Of a stretch of DNA of 64,000 bases, positions 1 to 10,934 are shown in pieces. The stretch comes from Micrasema longulum. Lineage: Eukaryota > Arthropoda > Insecta > Trichoptera > Brachycentridae. The stretch's first letter is position 1, and the number at the start of each line of letters is the position of its first letter. Under the pieces are notes generated by a model. The model was given only the letters and a program-made list of their open reading frames with translations, made no database searches and was not told the origin of the DNA. Position numbers and translations under genes: made by a program. The stretch is taken from assembly GCA_022494885.1 (NCBI GenBank), contig JAGVSM010000824.1, forward strand, positions 186,001 through 250,000, in the 5' to 3' direction.

Positions 1-734
1 ACATTCATACGATACATAAAAATAAACATCTGTTTTCATGATTTATTTTTAAATATTTAGCGCTTGAATCAGTTTCAATTTTTTGGAGAAAACTGTGTAT
101 GCAAAAGAGATATAAGTTTTTTTAAAGCGGAAATCTAACTTCAAGATTGTGATCTGTAAGCCCGATACATTACCACAAGACCAAACCCGGTACACAATCA
201 TAATTAATTAATTAAATGCTACATGACTAAAATGGGTTCCTAGTTTCGATTTTCGAGTTATGACTTAATACCATTTTCTTCCTCTGAATGAGTTCAATAG
301 ATCAAAAGAAAGAATTTTTTGCTTCCTGCCTTATAAATTGTAGAAAATAAAAATGGGGTTATGGCAGGCAAAGAAAAACGATAAAAATGTGAAGTTTTCT
401 CCAACAAGCTCGTTTTTGGCACTTCAAGCAAAGAGTTTTTTTTAAATGTAAAGAAAACGTTTTTGTTTGTTTTTTCTGTGAGTTTATGTAAAAATATCGA
501 AAACATTAATTAAAAATCTATTATATCAAATTTGAAATCCGGTAACCCAAAAATGAGGTTTTTATTCTTCCTTCGCTCTCCTGTAAAATTCATTGTTTTT
601 AAATTTGTTTTAATTATTTTGGCTTAATTACAAATATACACAAAAGGGATCTAAAAATTCCTATGTGATGATTACTTTTTCAGCGCAGGCAAGGTATCAT
701 ATTTAAAGAACATTTAAATTCACAGCACAAAAAG
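1..734. other. AT-rich intergenic or intronic stretch
   Basis: I see no splice-bounded exon, tRNA-like head or transposon signature here. The open frames are short and of low-complexity composition. A frame at 735-1004 is the longest nearby (about 90 codons) but has no recognisable domain, no clear promoter and no homologue that I recognise. Confidence 0.5.
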
Positions 735-1187
735 GTGATTTCAATGGTAAAAAATCTCAAGTATTTCTCAATAAAGCGAATTATTCATGGAACCGATCAG
801 TTCATTAACTTCTCGTTTCAAAATAAAGTATTGTGGATTAACTGGTTTATGGCGTCACAAAAGAAGCAAATATCACTCAAGGCTAGTCAAGAATTAATAC
901 AAAATAACGCTAGTATTTTGGCCGGTAGTACGGATTGGGTGTTACGTCAAACTAACGCAAGAATGCTCACAGACGAATTGTTGTGCATCCTAATTGACCG
1001 GTGAAGTAAAGAATCCGAGAAATCTGGGCCGACTCACACAAGTTCTGGTATTTTCCAAGCATGACTTTTGTTTTTCAAATGTGTGAACACTGCTCACAAA
1101 TAAGGTTGAGTTACAAGACCACGCAAATTTTTAACAGTTTTTAGCTTAAAAGATTTTGTGAATTTTGACTACACCATTCAATTGGCG

Positions 1188-1375
1188 GCCTCCGTGGTGT
1201 AGTGGTCAAGACGCTTGACTCATAGACGGAAGGTTCCGGTTCGATTCCCGGTGAGAACACAAAAATTAAATGTGATTTTTCTCAAGCCTGGGTGTTCTGT
1301 GATGTAATTCACCGCTGTAATTGGGCCTCCTGGCCTGTTGTGGTGCAAAAATAAAATTAAATAAAATTAAATTAA
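1188..1375 (+). mobile_element. SINE-A copy 1 (tRNA-derived SINE)
   Basis: A tRNA-like head carries an A-box-like GTGGTGTAGTGGTC and a B box GGTTCGATTCC. It is followed by a family-specific body ending in GGCCTCCTGGCCTGTTGTGG and an (AAATT)-rich tail. The same order recurs at 55474-55640 and, on the opposite strand, at 50190-50300 and 54363-54440, so it is a dispersed family rather than a tRNA gene. The extra bases before the A box, the body and the A-rich tail all fit a pol III SINE. A partner LINE would have supplied reverse transcriptase. This is the most complete copy in the window. Confidence 0.85.
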
Positions 1376-2573
1376 ACTCGTCCAGAGTGAAGTGTGATGT
1401 TGCATTCTTTGAAGAATTTTATTAAAATATGCACACTTACATTCTTGTCTGCTCCTATGTTGAAGTAAATGGTGTCCACAAACAGTCACTAGGATAATAT
1501 TTTATTCTAGCGCCGCGTCAGAGGTATAGCAAATTGTTATTTTCTACCAACGTTATAATTTTTAAAACTATACAAAGGTAGTTAAAACAACTGAAAATAC
1601 CATAATTAATGCCAACCAGTTTTGTAAGCAAAATCTGAATAAAAATTAAAGTGAATTTAATATTAAAATGTTCAATTTATCTTTCTGGTTTTTGTTTATA
1701 CGCACACGGTTATTTAAAAAATAAACTTGATTTTTTCGGACAAAAAAAAATACTTCTACAAATATTTACAATAAAATGCAACTTGAAATTTCAAGACTGA
1801 ATACCAATTGAATTTACTCCACCGCGAGGTAAATATTGTAAGAAACAATAATTAGTTCTGACAAAACAACATATTTGTTTAAATATGCAAAAAACGAATG
1901 GTTCTTAATGTACGAAAATTTTAAACTACAACAAACTTAGGAGTTAAATTTTGATTAATATTATTGAATTTTAACCTAATCGATGTGTGATTGTAAATTT
2001 ACACTGCTTTTATTATCACGCCTAGTAAAATAATGCCAACGTTTGAACCCTTAGGTAATCCTTAACTTTAGGTTAATGCCAGTACGTGAAGATTGACGTA
2101 ATGTGCTGTTTTATAACTCTAGCTTCGCGTGCTCAAACCGGTAAATAAATGATCCAACCGATGAACGAATAGTTAATTTCTAACTTATTATCGATCATTG
2201 ATCTGTGCCTGGAAGTGTTAAATATCTGACCTAGTTATTATTCATGATATTCAATCTACCTAAGGGTGCTATTGAGTGGGTTTTGCAACAGTCGTTATAA
2301 TTTACACCCATACATTATTATGTATTAGGTATTTTCCGTTTATAAGGCAGTTCATATTACTATGACTACAACTGTCTTACTAACTTTTTTTTCATAAAAT
2401 AATTACTCACCTTATTTTACATTTTTTAAAAATAGGTTTCATCTGTTTTGACGAAAATACGTTAAATTATTTGAAATCAATTTTTCTTTTTAAAATGTGA
2501 TTTTTCTTCGGAAACTTCTTGGTGGAACTGGATTTAAATTATAATAAAAAAAACTGCATTTTAATCTCAATTT
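1376..2573. other. AT-rich stretch, nothing recognised
   Basis: Unique-looking AT-rich DNA with many stops in all frames. I find no exon with convincing borders, no tRNA-like box and no inverted repeat. Confidence 0.5.
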
Positions 2574-2805
2574 TTTTGCAACAGAGAGGGTAAACATTCT
2601 TGAGAAAATAATATGGAAATTTACATTGAAGATTTGAGAAAATGTGGATATTTCAACATGAGCAGATTGGTGAATGTTTTACAGTGTGTAAAGTGGTCAA
2701 TTAAACCAGCCAATAACAGGCCATAAGCCCCGAAACTGCCTAGACTTCCATATTCCTTTCTCAAAAATGTTTTTCCTCATTGTTCAAACAAATTTAAATC
2801 TAAAT
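2574..2805 (-). repeat. Repeat D, inverted double copy
   Basis: A + strand stub (about 2577-2620, GCAACAGAGAGGG followed by a run ending AATATGG) is joined directly to a minus-strand copy covering about 2630-2805. The minus copy contains the family's hallmark blocks in reverse order: TTTACAGTGTGTAAAGTGG, then a diverged GGCCATAAGCCC, then CCTAGACTTCCATATTCC. It is an abundant unclassified family with no tRNA boxes and no coding potential. The head-to-head arrangement may be a recombination product or a natural inverted form. Confidence 0.75.
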
Positions 2806-3849
2806 AACTCTATACTGTTTTTAGTTTCATTCCGCTTTAATTTATAATTTTCATCAGTAACAGGATTTCGTTGTTTTTTATAATCTCCTACTAGTATGAC
2901 AATGTCAATAACGGCAAAACCCAGTCACTGGTGAAAATTACAAACTTAATTGGAATAAAACTCAAGACTTGATATCAAACTTCCGATAGTTTTTTTTTAA
3001 AATTTTCAGTTTTATTTTCATTTGACTAATTTGTTGTTAAGTACTATATTTAACATATTGTAAGGAGCCAATGTCATATCGTAAATTTTTACCAAAGAAT
3101 TTGTCCATTGCTTTTGAAATATCCATTGTTTTTACATAAGTAAACCTAGGAAATTAAACCGCATAGTAATTTTGTTGTGGACAGTAAAACAATAAATAAA
3201 TAATTGCATTATTGAACAAAACGTTTCAATATTTACTTCCCTTTTTTCACATATTTATTGTTACGTGAATTTCAAAGATTTTTAAAAATACGTTTGAGTA
3301 ATGACGCAATAAACTTTCTACTGGTTTATGATTTGGTATTTATTTAAAGCCCTAAAGTTGCATATCATTATCTTCACAATATGATTAAAGAGAAATTATT
3401 GATGATGAATTATTACGGTAACTTTTTGCATGTTTATTTTCAAGGCATACTTGAAAGCCATGACCAATGATTGTATACTGCAAAACAGGTTTATGTTGAA
3501 AGCGAATCATACAACCTTATACACTGGGTGTTCTCAATATTAATATTAAGAGAGCTGTATAATAATCAATATTTAATTTTAAAATGTTCAGGAAAACTAC
3601 TTGAATTCAGATGAAACTTGCATCTTAAGAAACTGAAGATAAAAATAAATTTTGTTTCATATTGACAAAAAACACATTAATAAATAAAATAAAAAATATC
3701 AGTTCTTTTTAAAAATAAACACGTAGTTTTTTTTTTAGGCCGGAGCGTTCTTAACATTCTTAACAATTTTACATCGATCGATAAGGTGGTTGACAGGTTT
3801 CCTCATTAAGGTTTAAAAAAAAATATTTAACAGATCTTTTTTGATAATC
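2806..3849. other. AT-rich stretch with no clear feature
   Basis: No exon or transposon signature could be supported. Around 3520-3550 the string CACTGGGTGTTCTC resembles the terminus of the palindromic element at 19.4-19.8 kb, but the match is too short to call. Confidence 0.4.
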
Positions 3850-4175
3850 ATTGATCAATAAATCCACTTATATTCACTACACACTCTTGCATACACACAA
3901 TACTCACACACCCATACACATATACACATACCCTCTCACATCCCAAATATACATACTCACCCTAGATAACATTTACAATAATAAAACGGATACACTAAAT
4001 TTTTGGTGACTAAAACTAGTAATTAGAGTAAATATTATTATGTTATAATAAAAGTTATACTCATAATGTAATTGAGACATATTTAATGTTTATATTTCTA
4101 CTGACATATTGTTACCACTGTATAAATTTCATAATGTGTTTTGTTTTTAAGATAAAAATAAAATAAAATAAATCT
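3850..4175 (+). mobile_element. Probable LINE 3' untranslated tail
   Basis: A CA-rich segment (about 3880-3960, repeated CACA/TACACAC words) is followed by AT-rich sequence ending in an A-rich tail AAAATAAAATAAAATAAA near 4153-4172. The CA/TG-rich 3' UTR with an A-rich end matches the style of the LINE tails at 34350-34690 and 49590-49898. No coding part remains, so the family is uncertain. Confidence 0.4.
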
Positions 4176-4439
4176 TGAAAAAATCGCGTTTTGTAATTTT
4201 CTTCGGTGATGTATGCTTAATTATAAAAATAAATTAATGCACATTTAATAAATGGCCTTATCATCGCAAATCAGGAGTTTTATAATAAAAAAAGAAAGAC
4301 GCATACTAGGTTTTAGAAAAAATATGCATTCGAAATATCAAATTTTTTTGAAAGAAAGTAACGTTGAAAATATTTCAAAAGTTATGTATAAATCATTTTA
4401 TTTTGTTAGATATACATTCTTAATCTTATTATTAGCTTC

Positions 4440-4690
4440 TCTAGCTCTTGACGTCACGGCAACCTGTAAAAATCTATTGTGACCGTTCCCCGTGAATAGT
4501 TCCTGCCCTCCAAGCCCAGCAGCGATATTCTGAACCACTCTCGCGGCCGTAGAAAAACCATTTATGTCATGTATGTTTTGAATACCAGACCCAGTTAATA
4601 AAGAACCTGGCTACTGTGTGGAAGGCGAGAGTTTACATTTTGCTAAATCTCCCCCTCCAAGCCCAGATCCATCAAGTATCGGTCTGTAAG
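4440..4690 (-). repeat. Repeat E copy 1
   Basis: This GC-richer block shares an ordered series of words with 33425-33580: GACGTCAC, then ACCTGT, then TTGTGAC, then TTCCCGT, then AAGCCCAG. Both copies include a full palindromic TGACGTCA (here 4449-4456), a CRE-type site. A second CTCCAAGCCCAG appears at about 4655. The family is unknown. Translated on the minus strand the sister copy gives an open frame, so it may be decayed coding sequence, perhaps of a LINE. The strand is therefore tentative. Confidence 0.55.
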
Positions 4691-4699
4691 GCGAGGAGC

Positions 4700-5280
4700 G
4701 AGCTCTTAAATATCCACATTTTCATTTAATATTTATTTATTTTTTATTTGGAAAAAAAAACAACAGTTTTTACATATATTGTATACAGAAAATAAGAATA
4801 CATATGAACGAAAATTGTGAAAACAGTCGAAAAAAAATTTCCACAGTGGTGTAAGATATTAATTAAGTACATTATCGGTATCAAAATAAAAGCAATAAAC
4901 AATGTTTAGGCACTTAAAAGTTGCAAATAAACTAAAAATACATATACTTATATGCAGTTATAAAAATAAAATTAATAGAAACTAGATAAATTTAAATTTA
5001 AAGAATAAGAAAATAAAAAAGTTATATAAAAATAATGTAAAAGGTACAAAAATATAATAATGAACATACGAATACATACATTATTACTGACATCGTAAAA
5101 CTAAACGGGTGTACTGTCTATAAGAATTTTTCTATATTTAATAAAATACAACTTTGATTTGAAAATTCTAATTTTAAAATAAAAATGGTAGGTACGAGGA
5201 TTATTTTATTACGAAAAATACATTGATTATATGATTGTATTATTCATGTTTCAAGCATTAACTTTATGGTCAAACATTAA
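4700..5280. other. AT-rich stretch without recognised features
   Basis: Composed mainly of A/T-rich strings with many stop codons. No splice-bounded segment, tRNA-like box or inverted repeat was found. Confidence 0.5.
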
Positions 5281-5288
5281 TATTTAAC

Positions 5289-5320
5289 CAATTCGAGACA
5301 TACCCGTCTCTTCGTCAGGA
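5289..5320 (-). ncRNA. Hammerhead-like hairpin motif
   Basis: Read on the minus strand this is CTGACGA, one extra A, a 5-bp stem GAGAC/GTCTC closing a GGGTAT loop, then GAAT. The order CTGANGA-stem-GAA resembles a hammerhead ribozyme core and is the type of hairpin seen in Penelope-like retroelements. The extra base before the stem and the T in place of the last A of GAAA argue against an active ribozyme. A similar motif lies at 41280-41315. Both are followed downstream by TTAAATATT, which suggests related elements. Confidence 0.4.
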
Positions 5321-5466
5321 CAATAACTACACCAACATGCAAATACAAAAACACACTTCTACCTCTACCGTCACCGTAGTATACATAGTATTCTTGAAAA
5401 AATACATAAATAACATGCAGAGTTAAAGTGCATGCAAACACCACCATCTCCAAACAGGCACTAAAA

Positions 5467-5510
5467 TTAGGTTACGTTAGGTTAGGTTAGGTTAGGTTAG
5501 TAAGGTTAGG
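5467..5510 (+). repeat. Interstitial (TTAGG)n tract
   Basis: About seven TTAGG units, five of them perfect and contiguous, with TTACG and TTAGT variants and a final TTAGG after a break. TTAGG is the canonical insect telomere unit, and short interstitial arrays are common in insect genomes. This one lies about 130 bp upstream of candidate exon 1. Confidence 0.9.
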
Positions 5511-5642
5511 AATTTTTTTTAAATTAACCAATCGTGTAACGTCCTACTACTCACCCCTTCCTCTTTATAACCCCCCTCCCCTCTCACACGCATTCTGCGA
5601 CATATCGCTAAATATTATTAACCTAATGATTTTTTTTTCCAG

Positions 5643-5683
5643 ATCACACCTGTGTGGCTCCAGAGACAGTCCAGTAATTGGAG
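5643..5683 (+). other. Candidate spliced exon 1 (41 nt)
   Basis: The segment has near-ideal splice borders. Upstream is a branch-like CTAAT, a run of T, then TTTTTTTTTCCAG; downstream is GGTGAGTTT, a consensus donor. The exon is more balanced in base composition than the flanks. Two of its frames are open. The one starting at its first base (ITPVWLQRQSSNW, two bases left over) joins in phase to the open frame of the candidate exon at 51644-51730. I do not recognise the peptide, so it could be coding, or 5' UTR where frame is irrelevant. An alternative is a chance pairing of a T-run/AG with GTGAGT, but matching strength at both ends over only 41 nt makes a real exon plausible. Confidence 0.5.
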
Positions 5684-6266
5684 GTGAGTTTTTCTTTATT
5701 TGTGGATTTAGGATAGTTACAGGTAAAATAATAAGCAACAAAACAACAAAAGCGAAAGACTTATCACTTTTTTTTCATGTAGCAAATGATCAAGTTAGCC
5801 AGCATTTAGTTGACTTATGTAAGACTGACTGCTCCATCGCGTGTTTTGAGGGTATGATGATGATGCTAATTCAGAGTTAAGTATTCGTTCATGTTTACGA
5901 TTACCATTTTCGCTAATATTATTCACCATCTTTCATTCCAATCACCTAGTTGTTTCAATGACCCGCTGCTCTTGTGTCCCGCCTACTGAGATTATTTATG
6001 AAGAATGACGATTACAAGCGCCATATTCGTCACAAACCTGATTTACCAACCAGCCCTACTTAGCCAATAGTAATTTAAAATACCAGGAGAATAATAACAT
6101 TACAGATTACATCAAACAAAGGAGTGTACAAACAAGTTGTGCTTTATTCTCAATGACAAATTATTATTTTATAAATAAAAATACGCCACAATCCAAAGGT
6201 TACAGAAACATCATTGATGCGTTAAATTAAAAACGAACATATTTTACAACATATTTTAAAAAGCAT
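5684..6266. other. Putative intron start, no other feature
   Basis: Sequence downstream of the candidate donor. A frame runs through the candidate exon to 5880 but has no recognisable domain and crosses the donor, so I do not treat it as a gene. Confidence 0.4.
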
Positions 6267-6267
6267 G

Positions 6268-6495
6268 ATCTTCATCATTTTCTTATCCACACCCATTGGT
6301 GCATACGGCATTGGTAGTCAAATAACAGCATATCTGGATCACTTGTTTCACAGAAGGTAAGGTGATCAGTCTTACACTGTAGGAATCAGTGCAATATTAC
6401 AGTGTTAACCCATCCTTAAAACGTTTTTTGTCAACCCTGCCAGGAATCTAATCCAAAACCTGAAGCATGGTAGTCGAATGCGTAATGAGGTCGAC
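6268..6495 (-). mobile_element. SINE-C copy (diverged)
   Basis: It carries the family's ordered blocks in minus orientation: TTCATCATTTTC, CACCCATTGGTGCATA, AAGGTAAGGTGATCAGTCTT, then a remnant tRNA-like head with CATGGTAG and GAGGTCGAC at the right edge. The promoter boxes are eroded. SINE-C is the most numerous tRNA-headed family in the window. Confidence 0.65.
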
Positions 6496-7489
6496 TTGTT
6501 CCCATTATTCGGGATTTTTACATGGAAGAAGGTGTCGGGTAGAAAACATTTCTCCAGGGTTCTGGATTTATAAAAAAAGTGAACGGTATTCTTAATCCAC
6601 ATACACATAGACTAAAAAAATAACGAAAATTGAATTCGACAAACAATTTTTTTTTTCGAAATTTTAATTTACTAATAAATACAGATAAGAAATAGCCTTT
6701 TGCTTTAAATTTCTATTGGCAGATCTATCAGAAATTGCTAATTGATTAAAAAAATTCAGCTAGGAAAGAATGAATAGTTTTCCATACACAAATCTTTTTA
6801 TTTTAAAAACGACAGCAATTCGAAATCGTTTTTATAAAGCTATGTCAATATGATTAGTTTATATGAAAGTCAACTACCTATAGGCAGAAAGGTTAACCTA
6901 ATTTATTGGTATCAATATTTTCTTTTGAGATATTGTTTTCCATCTCTGATTTGTCACGATTATTGCTATTTTTTCAATGACAAAATTACACATATGTGTC
7001 CCATCATTGTTTTCGACGCGGAGTGAATTTGTCCATTGTTCTCAATTAAAAAATTTGCGGTTGTAAAATAGAAACCGTTTTGTCAAAAATATATTATGAT
7101 GACATGGTTTTTTGTTGCAAAGAAAGCAAATTTTATTTTAAAATGTAAGTTTATTACTTTTTTTAAAAATTATTCATGTAACGTTTTTGAATCGTATTAT
7201 TAGGTTAAAACACAAAATGAGAGCGAAAATATTTTTTTTTTAATTGCGACCTAAAACGTTAATATTATGCATTATGAAGTGGCCACTCGACTCAACTTAC
7301 AAAACACCACAAGCCTGTAAATGCCTAAATATTTTATCAACAGCTTTATTTCTATCGAAAAAAAAGTTACATTAATCCTTTCTAAATCTGTATGTATTTT
7401 AATTTGTATTTTCTCCAATACATCATAATATGTTAGATAACTTTTTAATTATTTATATTGTTTAATTTAAAAACATTGTTTTTAAAAAA
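6496..7489. other. AT-rich stretch without recognised features
   Basis: No exon, tRNA-like box or repeat shared with the rest of the window was found. Confidence 0.45.
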
Positions 7490-7890
7490 AAGCTGTGACG
7501 TAGGCATTGAGAGACTAAGGTATCATCACGTGGCTGACAGAGAGTCCCGGGGACTCTATAACAGCCGCGGGTGGAGATGAGTTTTCTCCTTCTATGATAT
7601 CAATCTCGTCAAGGAGAATCCCAGAACCAATCTACAAAGATTCGGAAAAACTGTGTGTAGTATCAATAATTGACTAATTTATCAGGATCACCTAGTAGTT
7701 AATGCTTTATGTATATCGCCCACACAGTATTATGTCCGCGGTAAATGTCCGCCAGGTACCGCGCCATAGTCAGCAGCAGTGACCCTAACCCTGATTGGTT
7801 GCTCAAGACCAATGGCCGGTCAGCGCTCTGCGCGGGACCATTTCTCCGCGTGGGCACTTATGCCAGAGGCATGTCGTACTAACAGTTAAA
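7490..7890. other. GC-richer blocks of unknown origin
   Basis: Two blocks (about 7495-7640 and 7730-7880) are clearly richer in G+C than the surroundings, with words such as GAGTCCCGGGGACTC (a palindrome at about 7541-7555) and CAGCGCTCTGCGCGGGACC. There are no convincing splice borders and no long frame. They could be an LTR fragment, a promoter-like island or an old exon; I cannot decide. Confidence 0.3.
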
Positions 7891-7929
7891 GAAACTAAAA
7901 AAAAAATTACTGGACGACATAACTTACCT

Positions 7930-9060
7930 AAAAGACTAAATAATTTATTTATTAAACACTTTATATACATATACATTTTACATAAATGTAAGGGCGGACA
8001 TATTGCCTAAAGGAAATTTATTTATACCTACCCAAACTGTTCAGTTCGCTATATTCTGGATATACATATTTTAATTAATTTTTTTACTATAATAAATATT
8101 TGCCTTTTTATAATTTACCCGTATATTTAATTTTAAGAGCCATTTTCAACGAGTTGTAAATAAATCACTATTAGAAAATTTGAATTAAGCTGTGGTAGAG
8201 TGGGATTCGAACCACAGACCTTTGGTCCGTGAGTCCTAGACACTGGCCATGGGACCATAACCTAATTCAAATAATAAACATGCATTTACACTTTTTAATA
8301 GTAACAAAAATTGACTAAATATCTACACTATGCTATGAAGAGAAGCGGGCAAATGAGAAATAAAAATGAAGGAGAATGGAACAACTCAAATATTCAGATA
8401 GTGACACTACAATATTGATTTTAATGTAGATAAAGGCGGGGCGTCATTGATATTATTTATTATTGTTTTATAAATTTATTACATAAATAAGTATTAATAC
8501 CAGTGAATCTATACAAAACTAGTGAATTAGAAAATTTATACGGAGCATCATCTGGTTAGGATAGTCTCCATATAACATGGTTCAGCCTGTTCTGAGATGG
8601 AATTTTTTTAGTAGATTATTTCACAATCAAGCAGCTTCTAATGTGAAAGAGGAGGCAAAATAACTAAAGGCACTGAATTGGCATTAAAAGGTTGAAAGAG
8701 ATCTCTCGGGTAAACTAAGGAAGTGGAATTATTAAAAATATTGTGGAGAAATGATAGAATTTAAATGTTTTATGCCTGATATTAAGCCAGTGTAGTTGCG
8801 TGATTCGGTTATGTGGTCGAATTTACGAAGATTAAAGATATAACGTATACAGACATTCTGCAATCGTTGCAACTTATCAAACAGTTGAGAATTAGCATCT
8901 GGGTAACATACATCTGCATAATCAAGGAGTGGAAGAAGTAAGCTCTTGTTTGTTTTAAATTGATTGGCAAGAAATTCTGCAATCTATAAAGTGAGTGCCA
9001 ATTGATATAAAGCTTGCGACTGACTTCATTAACCTGATCGTGCCACCCTAAATGCTTATA
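7930..9060 (-). mobile_element. Jockey-like LINE 3' end (J1), interrupted by SINE-B
   Basis: On the minus strand, 9055-8400 can be read, with several frameshifts, as the C-terminal part of a LINE reverse-transcriptase protein. Successive frames give LLDYADVCYPDANS-like, FDKLQRLQNVCIRYIFNLRK, then an SFH.AA.LWNN-type block. This is the usual C-terminal order (DYAD/V..P, KLQR.QN, LWN.LP). Homologous sequence follows at 39700-40180 and 49088-49515. Its 3' UTR (8065-7930) has the family word GCAATATG(T/C)CCGC and ends in a TAAATAAAT tail. A SINE-B sits at 8066-8267 between UTR and coding part. Frameshifts and 5' truncation mean it is dead. Confidence 0.75.
8066..8267 (-). mobile_element. SINE-B copy 1 nested in LINE J1
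   Basis: Minus strand: a tRNA-like head TGGTCCCATGGCCAGTGTC (A-box region), then a B box GGTTCGAATCCC, then a body with CTCGTTGAAAATGGC and an AT-rich tail. The same head and body occur at 43023-43205. The uninterrupted LINE at 39700-39900 shows the ancestral sequence across the insertion point, so this SINE arrived after the LINE. Confidence 0.8.
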
Positions 9061-9100
9061 AATGATAAAACATAAGAATTGCTCTTAATTAATTGACTTT

Positions 9101-9354
9101 GTCATCAGCATCATCATTCCCTTTTCCACACCATGTGGTCGATAGGACACTGTATATGTAAACATCATGCACCGTATTTCTTTAATCTGTTACATGAATT
9201 TAATCTGATTATTCTAACGCTTCAAGTGCCAGTCCAGAAACAAAACTTAAAATAACCTTTAAAATCAAAAGTTTTTATCCATTCTACCAAGAATCAAACT
9301 CACGGCCTTAGAAATGGTAGACGAAAGTGTTAACCACTACGCAACGAGGCGGAC
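9101..9354 (-). mobile_element. SINE-C copy
   Basis: Full-length style copy in minus orientation. The distal block CATCATCATTCCCTTTTCC with CACCATGTGG is at the left. The middle block TTCAAGTGCCAGTCCAG follows. The tRNA-like head is at the right: ATGGTAGACG, TTAACCACTACGC, GAGGCGGAC. It abuts the 5'-truncated end of LINE J1. Confidence 0.8.
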
Positions 9355-9744
9355 TTATCTCTATTAACTAGATTTTTTTTTATGGGATTTTTATCTAAGA
9401 GCAGCATTAAGTCGTAAACACTCATTTAGAGTTCTGTTTCGATTTTACACAAATATCTGTTATTTTCATCCGCTTAGACACAGAGATTGGCTTATCGCCT
9501 AAAATTATTTAACTTTATTCTAACAACTGCGATTGGCGGATTGGTGTTTTTTTTAGCCATCCATTGAAGATTTTGTAAAGTAATATCTTTAATTGTTAAT
9601 TATAAAATGAGAAAACCAATGACAGCTTTGAAAAAGCTGAAGCTTTTATATTATCTTATTAATAATGATCTCCATCGTTGTTTCATCTATCAATTTATCT
9701 AATTTTCATACTCTTTAAAAAAATATTTTTTTGTTACTTAAATG

Positions 9745-9870
9745 TCAGATGATCTGTTTTAGCTTCAGGTGCCAATCCAGGGACTATAAAGTATTCTAGT
9801 ACGGGAATCGAACCCAAAACCTTTTGCTTGGTAGGTAAACGTACTGGCCATTGGACCGCGAGGCGGACGA
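9745..9870 (-). mobile_element. SINE-C copy, head half only
   Basis: Contains AGCTTCAGGTGCCAATCCAG, a B-box region GGGAATCGAACCC, and the head end GACCGCGAGGCGGAC. The distal CATCATCATT block is missing, so it is truncated. Confidence 0.75.
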
Positions 9871-10200
9871 AAATAATCGAGACAAAATATTTTTTTAACG
9901 TTGAACCAAAATTATGTTAAAATTGGTGTTACCATTAAGAAAACGAATTAGTTACAGAATAAAGCAACGGGAACATTTGAAACGTAAATTTATTTTAAAG
10001 ACGATTTTTGTACAAATTTTATTTGTAATTTTTTTTTTCTTATTTACGTGTAGGAAGAAATTCAACAACCATATGTTTATTTGCTTTTGTATTAACTCAT
10101 TATTCATATGATAGTAAAATATAGTTATAAAATAAATATTTGAAGCACTAACTTTTTTGTTATTCATTATTCTAAAAAAAATAAAAAAATAAAATTTTTA

Positions 10201-10377
10201 CCACTTTTTTTTCTTTTCTACGGACCAGTTTCAATGCTACACAAGCTTCTCAAGAAGCTTGATAAATCAAGGTACACTTAACTTAACTTAGTTGGTTTAG
10301 TTCAGTGTATCGTGATAAAGAAGCTTGTGTAGCTTTGAAACCGGCTGGTTGAAAAAAAATCGTTAAAAACAAAGTGG
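10201..10377. mobile_element. Hairpin MITE-like element with TSD
   Basis: The ends CCACTTT/AAAGTGG are inverted, and a long inverted repeat continues inward: GCTACACAAGCTTCT near 10236-10250 pairs with AGAAGCTTGTGTAGC at 10319-10333. The element is flanked by a 5-bp direct repeat TTTTA (10196-10200 and 10378-10382). A second small palindrome CAAGCTTCT/AGAAGCTTG lies at 10241-10260. No coding capacity. This fits a non-autonomous DNA transposon. The TSD is AT-only, so chance agreement cannot be excluded. Confidence 0.7.
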
Positions 10378-10934
10378 TTTTATATTTATTTGATTTTTTA
10401 AAAAGTTTTCAAGCATTTTGTAACTACAACTTTCTAAGCAAGAAAATGCATTGTCATTGAATCCATATGTGTCCAACATGTACAAATAAAATATGTAAAA
10501 CTTAAGATAAATTACTGAACGCCCCTGCTACTTGCAAACTAAAACAATAAATATTCCATTCATAAGGATCTCCACCTCGGTAATTCTAAGAACAATAAAG
10601 AATCTACCGATGATATAATATTATTGGCTATTTTTGGATACGTATAAAGACGGCTGAATAATACTGGATAATTTACACATCAAAAATTTAACGATAATTT
10701 TTATTTCAAATAAATTATTAGACAAATTAGCTTTCGTTTTTTATGCAACCAATAAATCAAGTTTAGATTTTTAGTGGATCCTTAGGATATTTTGCAACAC
10801 GTTAAGAAGCTTAAATATATTTTTACGTAAGTTCCTTTTTTATTGCTTTTATAGATGATGACGGTTTAAACAAAAATATTTTAGTATTCATTAAACAGTC
10901 CAAGCTTATAAAACGATTTAATCAATAATATAGG

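Noticed and set aside
735..1004. Open frame of about 90 codons near the left edge
   Set aside because: No recognised domain, no promoter or polyadenylation context and no splice borders. Its length is within chance expectation for this window.
1188..1262. Possible tRNA gene
   Set aside because: The A and B boxes belong to the head of SINE-A. The same head plus body recurs at 55474, and the body recurs inverted at 50190 and 54363.
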